A DNA stretch of 14,797 nt from JBOGZI01 sp050697275 (GCA_050697275.1 JBOGZI010000093.1:1-14797), one strand, 5' to 3'. Shown: positions 1-6,070, numbered from the stretch's first letter. Notes: generated by a model not told the origin, from the letters alone. A program made the numbers and translations.

Positions 1-275
1 ACTCCACCCTGCTAGCGGGCGATGCCGCCGATGCCGTCACCGAGCTCAAGAAGGAGCCGGGAAAAGACCTGCAGATCATAGGCAGCGGGGGGCTCATCCG
101 GTCGCTGATGCCACGGCGCCTCATCGACGAGTACCTGCTGATGATCCACCCGCTCGTCCTGGGGTCGGGGGGACGTCTCTTTGGCGACGGCATTCCCACG
201 TCGACGCTCCGGCTCGTTGACTCCAAGCCGACGACCACCGGCGTCCTGATCGCCACCTACCAGTCTGTGGATTGA
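1..275 (+). CDS. RibD/dihydrofolate reductase-family protein, C-terminal part (5' end outside window)
   Basis: Reading from base 3, an open frame of 90 codons ends at TGA 273-275; the start lies upstream of the window. The peptide contains the series QIIGSGGLIRSLM, then RLIDEYLLMIHPLVLGSG and GRLF, which is the typical C-terminal half of the RibD_C/DHFR-like family (YyaP/YwjB type) of NADPH-dependent reductases. In these proteins the GSGG turn binds the cofactor and the DEY...HP...LG strand is the family signature. The physiological substrate of this branch is usually unknown; true folate reduction should not be assumed. Third codon positions are mostly G/C, as in the intact genes further on. 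A weak inverted repeat follows the stop (GACGCGG 274-280 with CCGCGTC 306-312), without a T run. Confidence 0.8.
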   Translation, partial: STLLAGDAADAVTELKKEPGKDLQIIGSGGLIRSLMPRRLIDEYLLMIHPLVLGSGGRLFGDGIPTSTLRLVDSKPTTTGVLIATYQSVD

Positions 276-315
276 CGCGGGGCGCTCAACGGCCAGACCC
301 TCGGACCGCGTCTGA

Positions 316-425
316 GTGCGTCGCAATCCCAAGAAGGGCGTTACGAGCGAGCCGCGGTCGAGGCGATCCTCGACCGCTCGCTCGTTGCCCATGTCGCCTT
401 CGTCGACCGCGGTGAGCCAAGAGAT
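316..425 (+). pseudogene. Remnant of a pyridoxamine 5'-phosphate oxidase (PPOX)-family gene
   Basis: From GTG 316 the frame reads MRRNPKKGVT. The homology then continues one frame over from base 345 as ERAAVEAILDRSLVAHVAFV and DRGEP, ending near 423. Together these make the N-terminus of the flavin-binding PPOX/NimA-like family (R-x-P-K-x-G-V-x-E-R-A-A-V-x-A-I-L-D...H-V-A-F-V). One missing base near 345 explains the shift. After the GEP residues I see none of the expected continuation (VIPTLYAR-type strand and FMN-binding residues) in any frame, so the gene is also truncated. The family assignment is from memory of the motif; the exact right end of the remnant is uncertain. Confidence 0.5.
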
Positions 426-955
426 CGCGGAGCTGTCATCGCTCCTGGACCTAAGCGGGCCTCGCGGGCAAAGGTTGGTCCGCACCGCTCGCCGGGTCGC
501 GTCAACAGACCTCGTCCTCGACGACAAACAGGTCTGTCGTCTCGCGGCTCTGCAAGACGCTCGCAATCGGAAAAACACCGATAGTCCGAGAGAGGCTCGC
601 ATCGCCAGCACTGCGGGTGTCTGGGAGGACCCGCTCGACGCGATCAACACTGTCCCCTCGGACGAGGAGGAGGTCTGTGGCGGCGGTGCGGCGAGCGGGC
701 TCGCGAGACGCTCGGTGGTCGTCCGCAGCAGTCACGCACCACCTAACAAGCGGATAATCGCTTTGCGCCCGATGCGACAGCGCCACGGACGCCCGCACAT
801 GGAGCGGAGGCCGAGCCCACTGCGTTCTGAGACAGCAGCTCCAAGAGCCGGCTCGAGGTCGCAGTCACGCCAATCTCAGACTCAGGACAGATCCTGGCCC
901 AAACTCGGAATAGGGTGCGCCGAGCGGTCAACGACGGGAAGGGAGAGCCGGCAAA
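426..955 (+). other. 530-bp stretch with no recognisable gene
   Basis: Open frames exist on both strands, but their translations are rich in Arg and Ser, have no recognisable domain, and do not show the strong G/C third-position bias of the real genes here. The base composition looks less GC-rich than the rest of the window. It may hold the eroded remainder of the PPOX-like gene to its left. I see no tRNA, rRNA, IS end, CRISPR repeat or convincing terminator. The last 20 bases hold a purine-rich GGGAAGGGAGAG (936-947), a likely former ribosome-binding site of the RidA-like pseudogene that follows. Confidence 0.5.
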
Positions 956-1350
956 TTGGAGCGACGGTCAATCAACCCGGTGCCGTGGTCGCTCAAGTTG
1001 GGATTCGACCAGGCCCAGCTGATCGAGGGGCATCGGCGGCAACTCGTTTGCGGCGGACAAGACGCGGTCGACGCCGACGGTAACGCACAGCATCCGGGCG
1101 ACATGGCCGCGCAACTCGAGCTATCCCTCGAGACCTGGAGGCTGTCCTGGCCGACGCCGACATGACCCTCGCCAACGTCGTCCGGCTCAACGTTTACACG
1201 ACCGACTTCGACGAGCTGGTCAAGCATTGGCCAACTCTCATGGACCGTTTCGCGAAATCGGATGCTTGCTTTGTGACCAGCCTGCTCGGAGTCACGCGCC
1301 TATTCACGCCAGAGCTTCTCGTCATGCTCGAGGCAACGGCGGTCGACTGA
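956..1350 (+). pseudogene. RidA/YjgF-family gene broken by a single-base frameshift
   Basis: From TTG 956 the frame reads MERRSINPVPWSLKLGF, then LVCGGQDAVDADGN and GDMAAQLELSLE, ending at codon 1130-1132. After two bases (AC, 1133-1134) the homology resumes one frame over as LEAVLADADMTLANVVRLNV, then TTDFDELVKHW, SLLGVTRLFTPELL and EATAVD, with stop TGA 1348-1350. This is a full-length RidA-like protein of about 131 residues. Restoring one base (AC to AAC, Asn) rebuilds the family's usual NLEAVLA segment exactly. RidA proteins deaminate reactive enamine/imine intermediates from PLP enzymes; this belongs to a looser Rid subfamily. A GGGAAGGGAGAG ribosome-binding site lies 8-9 bases before the TTG. 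A sequencing error could also explain the shift, but the neighbouring truncated PPOX remnant favours real decay. Confidence 0.8.
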
Positions 1351-1648
1351 CCGAGATCGAGGCGAAGGGAGAGTGGCGAGCTGGTCGATGTGCTCTCCAT
1401 CCTCGGAGAGCAGGCAGACGTCGAGCTTTTTGCGACTGAGATCGAGTCCAGCGTGCAACATGTCGAGCGGGTCCTCCTCGGTGCTCGTTTGGCGGTGAAC
1501 ACGGCAAGCGTGTCACCGGCGGGGGACCCTTCTTCATGGCAGTCCAAAGCGCAACCCGTCATCCACCTTCCGGGTGACTAGAAGGGGAGCGTGCACTGCC
1601 CTCGGCTGAGTGAGTTACCTCTCCCGCTTCATGTTCACCGACCTGGCG
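1351..1648 (+). other. Unassigned interval, possible further gene debris
   Basis: A 63-codon + strand frame (1390-1581) begins MLSILGEQADVELFATEIES and could be extended upstream through the in-frame segment just after the RidA-like stop. I do not recognise it, it lacks a clear ribosome-binding site, and it is short, so I do not call it a gene. The right end, before the convergent cupin stop at 1649, shows no hairpin with a T run. Confidence 0.4.
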
Positions 1649-2050
1649 CTAGTCAGCCCACCAGTCGCGCTGGCCCTCGACGTCTTCGCGCGGAGCCTCG
1701 CCGAGATTGGGCGCGCCGATGACGAGGATCTCGAGGCCCTCCGGCCCGGCCTCGTAGCCTCGCCACGTACCGGGCGGGACGCGCACCGCGTCCCACTCCT
1801 TGAGCTCGACGATCTCGTCGTCGAGCTTCATCCGCCCGCTCCCGCGCAGGACCACGTACACCTCCTCCTGCTTCTTGTGCGTGTGGCCGTACGGGAAGCG
1901 ATAGCCGGGCGGGACGCGCTGGTAGCTCAGGCCGGATTCCTCGAGCTCGAGCGCCACGGTCGCCAAGCGGAACTCCAGGTCCGGCGCGCCGTCGAACCTG
2001 GACCCGAGGTCCTCTAGGTCCTCCCTGAGGTTCCTGAGCGTGAACGGCAC
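1649..2050 (-). CDS. Small single-domain cupin protein
   Basis: The 133-residue product is a single cupin barrel. Motif 1 is clear: PYGHTHKKQEEVYVVLRGSG (residues 53-72) with metal-ligand candidates His56, His58 and Glu62/63. Motif 2, VPPGTWRGYEAG (91-102), has the P-x-G turn, but the position of the usual third histidine is Arg97, so a metal site would be incomplete or use another ligand. There is no signal peptide or membrane segment, so it should be cytosolic. Function cannot be named: small cupins of this type include isomerases, dioxygenase-like and sugar-binding proteins. The start is GTG 2050 with no Shine-Dalgarno sequence; TAGGAT lies 7 bases upstream, suggesting a leaderless transcript. 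The gene lies downstream of the dehydratase-like gene on the same strand, but the 85-bp gap and this promoter suggest separate expression. Confidence 0.85.
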   Translation of the reverse strand: MPFTLRNLREDLEDLGSRFDGAPDLEFRLATVALELEESGLSYQRVPPGYRFPYGHTHKKQEEVYVVLRGSGRMKLDDEIVELKEWDAVRVPPGTWRGYEAGPEGLEILVIGAPNLGEAPREDVEGQRDWWAD

Positions 2051-2057
2051 GGCCGCA

Positions 2058-2063
2058 ATCCTA
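2058..2063 (-). promoter_or_regulatory. Candidate -10 box of a leaderless promoter for the cupin gene
   Basis: TAGGAT on the minus strand, then 7 bases, then GTG 2050. This spacing puts the transcription start at or next to the start codon. No good -35 hexamer is visible. The 12 bases TGCGGCCGTGCC that run from the spacer into the coding sequence are identical to those after the -10 box of the HIT gene at 10773. Confidence 0.5.
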
Positions 2064-2135
2064 TGGTGCCCTGGTTGGGTCGCCGATCTGATGCGTCAAG
2101 CACCTCTCTAAGCAGCAACCCGCGGCCGCAGCCGA

Positions 2136-3098
2136 CTAATCGGGCCTCACCTCCGGGTGCTCGCGATACCACTCCAAAGTTCGGTTGAGGCCCTCGCGCA
2201 GGTCGACCAGGGGCTCCCAGCCGACGACCTCGCGGATCTTGGCCGAGTCCAGGTACTGGCGCTCGATCTCGCCCTCGGGGTTGCCCTCCCCCTGGAAGTC
2301 GGGCTCGACCCCGGTGCCGGCGAGCTCGCAGACGAGCTCGACCACCTCGCGGACCGAATTCGGCCGCCCCCAGCCGGCGTTGAGCGCCTCGCCGCCGCCC
2401 CGGCCCGCGGCGAGCGCCTCGGCGATCGCAAGGTAGGCGCGGGCGACGTCCTCGACGTAGAGGAAGTCGCGCTCCGGCGTGCCGTCCGAGCGGATCGCCG
2501 GCCGGCGGCCGTCCAGGGCGGCGGTCACGGTCTCGGGGATCAGCCGCGAGAAGTTGAGGTCGCCGCCGCCGTAGATGTTGGCGAACCGGGTTACCGCGAC
2601 GGGCAGCCCGAAGGTGTGCCAGTAGCTTCGCGCGATCAGGTCGGCGGCGGCCTTGGAGACGTCGTAGGGAAAGAGCGGCTGGAGGGCGTCGCCCTCGGTG
2701 TAGGGCAGCTTCTCGTGCGGGCCGTAGGCCTTGTCGGAGGAGGCGACCACCACCCGCTGGACGCGCCCGAGGCGGCAGGCCTCCATCAGCGTCCAGGTCC
2801 CCTCGATGTTCGTCTCGAAGGTGGGGACCGGGGACGCGTTCGCGTCGCCCACGATCGCCTGCGCCGCGAGGTGGAAAACCGCCTCGACCGAGTTCCCGTC
2901 TATCGCCCGGGCGAGCGCCTCGCCGTCGCGAAGGTCGCCGGCCACGTCCGTGACCTCACCCTGGATCCCGAGCAGCTCGAGACCGGACGGGCGCGCGGTC
3001 TCGCGATCGAAGGCGACCACCTCGTGGCCCTCGTCGACGAGCAGCTTGGCGAGCCACGAGCCCGCGAAGCCGCGGGCGCCGGTGACTAGCGCCTGCAT
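2136..3098 (-). CDS. NAD-dependent epimerase/dehydratase, CDP-glucose 4,6-dehydratase-like
   Basis: The 320-residue product is an extended short-chain dehydrogenase. It has the Rossmann motif TGARGFAG (6-13), acidic Asp31 after strand 2 (NAD preference), HLAAQ (76-80), the catalytic SSDKAYG (120-126) with Asp122-Lys123, and PYDVSK (144-149) with Tyr145 and Lys149. The HLAAQ plus S-S-D-K-x-Y combination is that of the CDP-glucose 4,6-dehydratase/GDP-mannose dehydratase group, which makes 4-keto-6-deoxy sugars for cell-surface glycans. The exact nucleotide sugar cannot be decided from sequence alone. The ATG 3098 start has no good ribosome-binding site and lies 17 bases after the cysO-like stop, so it is probably translated from the same SAM-controlled mRNA. 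A sugar-nucleotide enzyme in a sulfur-regulated unit is unexpected. Confidence 0.85.
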   Translation of the reverse strand: MQALVTGARGFAGSWLAKLLVDEGHEVVAFDRETARPSGLELLGIQGEVTDVAGDLRDGEALARAIDGNSVEAVFHLAAQAIVGDANASPVPTFETNIEGTWTLMEACRLGRVQRVVVASSDKAYGPHEKLPYTEGDALQPLFPYDVSKAAADLIARSYWHTFGLPVAVTRFANIYGGGDLNFSRLIPETVTAALDGRRPAIRSDGTPERDFLYVEDVARAYLAIAEALAAGRGGGEALNAGWGRPNSVREVVELVCELAGTGVEPDFQGEGNPEGEIERQYLDSAKIREVVGWEPLVDLREGLNRTLEWYREHPEVRPD

Positions 3099-3115
3099 CG
3101 GGAGCGGCCGGGCGC

Positions 3116-3388
3116 TCAGCCGCCCGCTACGGCGGGAAGGATGGTCACCTCGTCACCGTCGGAGACGGCGGTGTCGAGCCCATCCTGGAAGCGGATGTCC
3201 TCACCGGAGACGTAGACGTTGACGAACCGCCGCAGATCCCCGTCCTGGGTGATGCGCTCGCGCAGACCGTCGTGCTGGTCGAAGACCGCATCCAGGGCCT
3301 CACCCACGGTGGACCCGTCCACCTCCAGCTCGGACTCCCCGCCCGTCGCGGCGCGAAGCTGCGCCGGGATCTTCACCGTGACGGACAT
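3116..3388 (-). CDS. cysO: CysO-like ubiquitin-fold sulfur carrier (MoaD/ThiS family)
   Basis: The 90-residue beta-grasp protein ends in ILPAVAGG (83-90). The terminal Gly89-Gly90 is the site that is adenylated and converted to a thiocarboxylate in sulfur carriers. From memory, the RFVNVYVSGEDIRF stretch (54-67) and the VTILPAVAGG tail closely match Mycobacterium CysO, which passes sulfide to O-phosphoserine-dependent CysM and is released by the Mec+ JAMM protease. Neither a CysM gene, a Mec+ gene nor a MoeB-type activating enzyme is in this window; instead the carrier lies 24 bp downstream of a threonine synthase-like gene. The ATG 3388 start is preceded by TAAGAT (11 bases upstream), which may be a secondary promoter. 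It is probably regulated with thrC by the SAM riboswitch. Confidence 0.88.
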   Translation of the reverse strand: MSVTVKIPAQLRAATGGESELEVDGSTVGEALDAVFDQHDGLRERITQDGDLRRFVNVYVSGEDIRFQDGLDTAVSDGDEVTILPAVAGG

Positions 3389-3412
3389 CTCGGCCGAAGA
3401 TCTTAGTCCCAG

Positions 3413-4645
3413 CTAGACCGCGACCTCGGCCGACTCGAGCTTGCGCTCGAAGTCCTCCGTGGTGGGCTCGATCTCCTCCATGCGGAAGGACTCGCGGGCC
3501 GCATCGAGTGTCTTCAGGCCCTCCCCGGTGATGTACGCGACCACCGTCTCGCCTGGGTCGATCGCACCGCGCTGGGCCAGCTTGGCGAGCACGCCGATCG
3601 TGACCCCGCCGGCGGTCTCGGTGAATACGCCGGTCGTCTCAGCGAGCAGCTTGATCGCGGCGCGGATCTCGTCATCGGAGACCGACTCGATCGCCCCTCC
3701 GGTCTCGCGCGCCAGCTCGAGCGCGTAGGGGCCGTCGGCGGGATCGCCGATCGCGAGGCTCTTGGCGATCGTCTCGGGCTTCTGCGGCTTGCAGACGTCG
3801 GTGCCCTCGGCGAAGGCGGTCGCGACCGGCGAGCAGCCCTCCGGCTGAGCGCCGCAGAAGGTCGGCAGCTCCCCCGCGACCAGGCCCAGGTCGAGCCACT
3901 CGGAGATGCCGCTCCCCAGCTTCGTGAACAGCGAGCCGGAGGCGATCGGGCAGACGATGCGGTCCGGAAGGGACCAGCCGAGCTGCTCGATCGTCTCGTA
4001 GGCGAGCGTCTTCGAGCCCTCGGCGTAGTAGGGGCGCAGGTTGACGTTGACGAACGCCCAGGGCCGCGACTGCGCGAGCTCGGTGCAGAGCCGGTTGACG
4101 TCGTCGTAGGTCCCGCTCACCCCGACCAGCTTCGTGCCGTAGATCCCGGTCGCCAGCAGCTTCTGCTCCTCGAGATCGGCGGGGACGAAGACGTAGGAGT
4201 CGAGCCCCGCCGCCGCGGCGTGGGCCGCGACAGCGTTGGCGAGGTTGCCGGTGGAGGCGCAGGCGACGGTCTCGAAGCCGAGCTCCTTCGCCTTGGCGAT
4301 CGCCACCGCCACCACCCGGTCCTTGAAGGAGTGGGTCGGGTTGGCGGCATCGTTCTTGATCCAGAGCTCCCCGAGCCCGAGGCGCTCGGCGAGCCGGTCG
4401 GCGCGGATCAGCGGGGTGAGCCCGGGCTCCAGCGGGTCGCCGGGACGCCCCTCGAACGGCAGGAAGTCCCCGTAGCGCCAGATCCCCCGCGAGCCGGCCG
4501 AGATCCTGCGCCGAGCCTCCGCCGGGTCGAGCGAGCTGAAGTCGTAGCTCACCTCCAGGGGGCCGAAGCAGTTCTCACAGACGAAGGTGGCCTCGAGCGG
4601 ATAGCTCGACCCACATTCCTTGCATTTCAGAGCTGACAGAGCCAT
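3413..4645 (-). CDS. thrC: Threonine synthase-family PLP enzyme under SAM-riboswitch control
   Basis: The 410-residue protein starts with a zinc-ribbon-like segment (Cys8-x2-Cys11, Cys23-x2-Cys26). A fold-type II PLP domain follows: LTPLIRADRL (76-85), the Schiff-base lysine in NPTHSFKDR (102-110, Lys108), and the phosphate-binding STGNLANA (131-138). Length and motifs fit class I threonine synthases, which turn O-phosphohomoserine into threonine in the cytosol. ATG 4645 has a good ribosome-binding site (AAGGAAGGGA, 4651-4660). Context argues for caution with the name. Expression should be shut off by SAM, and the next gene is a CysO-like sulfur carrier. A sulfhydrylation of O-phosphohomoserine to homocysteine, with the carrier thiocarboxylate as donor, fits this setting better than threonine synthesis. 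Family membership is sure; the reaction is not. Confidence 0.9.
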   Translation of the reverse strand: MALSALKCKECGSSYPLEATFVCENCFGPLEVSYDFSSLDPAEARRRISAGSRGIWRYGDFLPFEGRPGDPLEPGLTPLIRADRLAERLGLGELWIKNDAANPTHSFKDRVVAVAIAKAKELGFETVACASTGNLANAVAAHAAAAGLDSYVFVPADLEEQKLLATGIYGTKLVGVSGTYDDVNRLCTELAQSRPWAFVNVNLRPYYAEGSKTLAYETIEQLGWSLPDRIVCPIASGSLFTKLGSGISEWLDLGLVAGELPTFCGAQPEGCSPVATAFAEGTDVCKPQKPETIAKSLAIGDPADGPYALELARETGGAIESVSDDEIRAAIKLLAETTGVFTETAGGVTIGVLAKLAQRGAIDPGETVVAYITGEGLKTLDAARESFRMEEIEPTTEDFERKLESAEVAV

Positions 4646-4660
4646 CGAGTTCCCTTCCTT

Positions 4661-4694
4661 ATGAAGAAACCTCCGCCTTCGATGGGGGCAGAGG
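4661..4694 (-). terminator. Rho-independent terminator of the SAM riboswitch
   Basis: Minus-strand CCTCTGCC (4694-4687) pairs with GGCGGAGG (4677-4670), with one G-U pair and a 9-base loop. It is followed by TTTCTTCAT, an interrupted T run. It lies between the aptamer and the thrC ribosome-binding site, where it can stop transcription before the gene. Confidence 0.75.
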
Positions 4695-4715
4695 TCTCCT
4701 GGGAACTCTCCCCCA
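4683..4715 (-). promoter_or_regulatory. Antiterminator stem of the SAM riboswitch
   Basis: Minus-strand TGGGGGAGAG (4715-4706) can pair with CTCTGCCCCCA (4693-4683) with one bulged G. It uses the last bases of the 3' strand of P1 (4713-4715) and most of the 5' strand of the terminator (4687-4693). It therefore excludes both. Without SAM this stem would form and allow read-through; with SAM, P1 holds the shared bases and the terminator forms. Confidence 0.65.
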
Positions 4716-4823
4716 CATCTTCCAGGTCATCGTTGCCTGCTGGAGTTGGCACCTTCCTCGGAGCTCGTCCGAGGGGGTTGCCGGGGCTTCACTGGGCCAG
4801 TCCCTCCACCCCTCTTGATGTGG
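4713..4823 (-). promoter_or_regulatory. SAM-I (S-box) riboswitch aptamer
   Basis: Read on the minus strand, the region matches the S-box core block by block. P1 is CCACATC (4823-4817) with GATGTGG (4719-4713), 7 perfect pairs. Then come GGAGGGACTGGCCC with the kink-turn, GTGAAGCCCCGGCAACC, a perfect 7-bp P3 (CCTCGGA / TCCGAGG), GGTGCCAACTCC and a short P4 (CAGG / CCTG). The aptamer is followed by a terminator/antiterminator pair and the thrC-cysO genes, so it should act as an OFF switch at high S-adenosylmethionine. Confidence 0.95.
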
Positions 4824-4840
4824 CGGCTATGTGGCGCCGG

Positions 4841-4846
4841 AATATA
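4841..4846 (-). promoter_or_regulatory. Candidate -10 box of the riboswitch-thrC transcript
   Basis: TATATT on the minus strand, in an otherwise GC-rich stretch, lies 17 bases before the 5' strand of P1. This would start the RNA roughly 10 bases before the aptamer. The -35 region is weak. The divergent corA promoter must share this 100-bp interval; TAAAGT (4907-4912, +) is a low-confidence candidate for it. Confidence 0.5.
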
Positions 4847-4956
4847 GCAGCGCCCACGCACGGCGAAAAGCGGGAACCGTGATGCGTTTCAGGCGTGCCG
4901 GTTCCGTAAAGTCCTCAAGGTGACCGTAGAAGCGACGAGCAAGACAGGTGCCGAGG

Positions 4957-5973
4957 ATGCCGAACCTCCCTCGTCCCAGACTGCGCCGCACTCGCGCCGG
5001 CGAGCTCGTCGCGCCGCTGCCGCCTGAGCCGGAGACCCCCAAGGTCGAGGAGATCGCGGCCGAGGGGCTGCGCTGGGTGAAGATCGACCAGCCCGGCCAG
5101 CTCGAGCAGGCCTGGCTCGAGGAGAACTTCGACTTCCACGCCCTCGACTTCGAGGACGTCCTCTCGCCCAACCAGCGGCCGAAGATCGACGAGTACGACG
5201 ACTACCTGTTCATCGTCCTGCACTTCCCGGTCTTCGACAGCGCCGCCCGCCGGCTCGGCGCGGGAGAGCTCGACCTCTTCGTCGGGCCCGGGTTCCTGAT
5301 CACGATCCCGAACCAGCCGCTGCAGCCGGTCGAGTACCTGTTCGAGCGCTGCCGTCAGAAGGAGGAGATGCGGGACCAGCTCTTCTCGCGCGGGTCGGGA
5401 TACCTGCTCTACCGGCTGGTCGACGACGGCTTCGACTACTGCTTCCCGATGCTGCGCAAGATCGGCAACAAGCTCGACGCGCTCGAGCAGGAGATCTTCG
5501 CCGGCCGCTCCGAGGAGATCGTGCGGGACATCTCCAACGCGAAGCAGGAGATCATCAACTTCCGCAAGGTGATCCGGCCCCAGCGGCCGGTGCTCAGGGA
5601 CCTGGAGAAGGTGAAGGGCCGCTACCTCGCGCCCGAGCTCGACCTCGAGATCTACTTCGACGACATCGTCGACGCCCAGGAGCGGATCTGGGACATGCTC
5701 GAGAACTACAAGGAGGTCGTCGAGGCGCTCGAGGACACCAACGAGTCGGTGATCTCCCACCGGGTCAACGACATCCTCCGCGTGCTCACCGCGATCAGCG
5801 TCATCGTCCTGCCGCTGACGATGATCGCCAGCGTCTTCGGCATGAACGTCGGTCTCCCCGGAGGGGGCGAGCCGCCCGGCGGCGCCTCGACCAGCTTCTG
5901 GGTGATCATCGGCGTGATGGTGGCCATCTTGGTCGGGATGGTCACCTACTTCCGCCGCCGCGGCTGGCTCTAG
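4957..5973 (+). CDS. corA: CorA-family divalent metal ion transporter
   Basis: The product (338 residues from ATG 4957; 341 if GTG 4948 is used) has the CorA layout. There is a long acidic cytoplasmic N-terminal domain, a charged helix with repeated acidic residues (e.g. DILRVLTAISVIV before the first membrane helix), the signature GMN in VFGMNVGLPGG, and a second hydrophobic helix (FWVIIGVMVAILVGMVTYF). It ends in the basic FRRRGWL. CorA forms pentameric inner-membrane channels for Mg2+ (some members Co2+ or Zn2+). The loop after GMN is short and Gly/Pro-rich with one Glu. ATG 4957 is preferred because AGG lies 8-9 bases upstream; GTG 4948 has no usable ribosome-binding site. It is divergent from the SAM-controlled unit, and no Mg-sensing leader is visible. 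Confidence 0.9.
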   Translation: MPNLPRPRLRRTRAGELVAPLPPEPETPKVEEIAAEGLRWVKIDQPGQLEQAWLEENFDFHALDFEDVLSPNQRPKIDEYDDYLFIVLHFPVFDSAARRLGAGELDLFVGPGFLITIPNQPLQPVEYLFERCRQKEEMRDQLFSRGSGYLLYRLVDDGFDYCFPMLRKIGNKLDALEQEIFAGRSEEIVRDISNAKQEIINFRKVIRPQRPVLRDLEKVKGRYLAPELDLEIYFDDIVDAQERIWDMLENYKEVVEALEDTNESVISHRVNDILRVLTAISVIVLPLTMIASVFGMNVGLPGGGEPPGGASTSFWVIIGVMVAILVGMVTYFRRRGWL

Positions 5974-6050
5974 GGGCCACAAGGCCGCTGTATTCAGGAG
6001 CGTAGGGCGAAGCCCGTAGCGACTTGCACTGGGCGGCCGCACGTGGCCCC
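5973..6050. repeat. Nested inverted repeat after corA (possible terminator or structured RNA)
   Basis: GGGGCCAC (5973-5980, starting on the last base of the corA stop) is a perfect inverted copy of GTGGCCCC (6043-6050). Inside it GGCCGC (5983-5988) matches GCGGCC (6033-6038). In the centre GGGC-GAA-GCCC (6005-6015) forms a small hairpin. The whole 78-bp block could fold as one branched structure in either strand. There is no T run. A terminator for corA is the plainest reading. Confidence 0.55.
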
Positions 6051-6070
6051 GCCTGATGGCGAAGCCGTCC

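Noticed and set aside
12..650. A 212-codon minus-strand frame over the DHFR-like end
   Set aside because: It is antisense to the clearly homologous RibD/DHFR-like C-terminus and has no recognisable domain; long antisense frames are expected in GC-rich DNA.
316..1083. A 255-codon + strand open frame as an intact gene
   Set aside because: Its translation is Arg/Ser-rich and domain-free, it covers the PPOX remnant in the wrong frame after residue 10, and it runs out of frame over the start of the RidA-like pseudogene.
276..1648. A mobile element or CRISPR locus in the decayed region
   Set aside because: I found no transposase or integrase fragments, no terminal inverted repeats, no target duplications and no regularly spaced repeats.
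5973..6050. A 78-base block closed by an 8-bp stem, like a tRNA acceptor
   Set aside because: There is no T-arm GTTCGA-type motif, no D-arm or anticodon-stem layout, and the inner stems nest instead of forming a cloverleaf.
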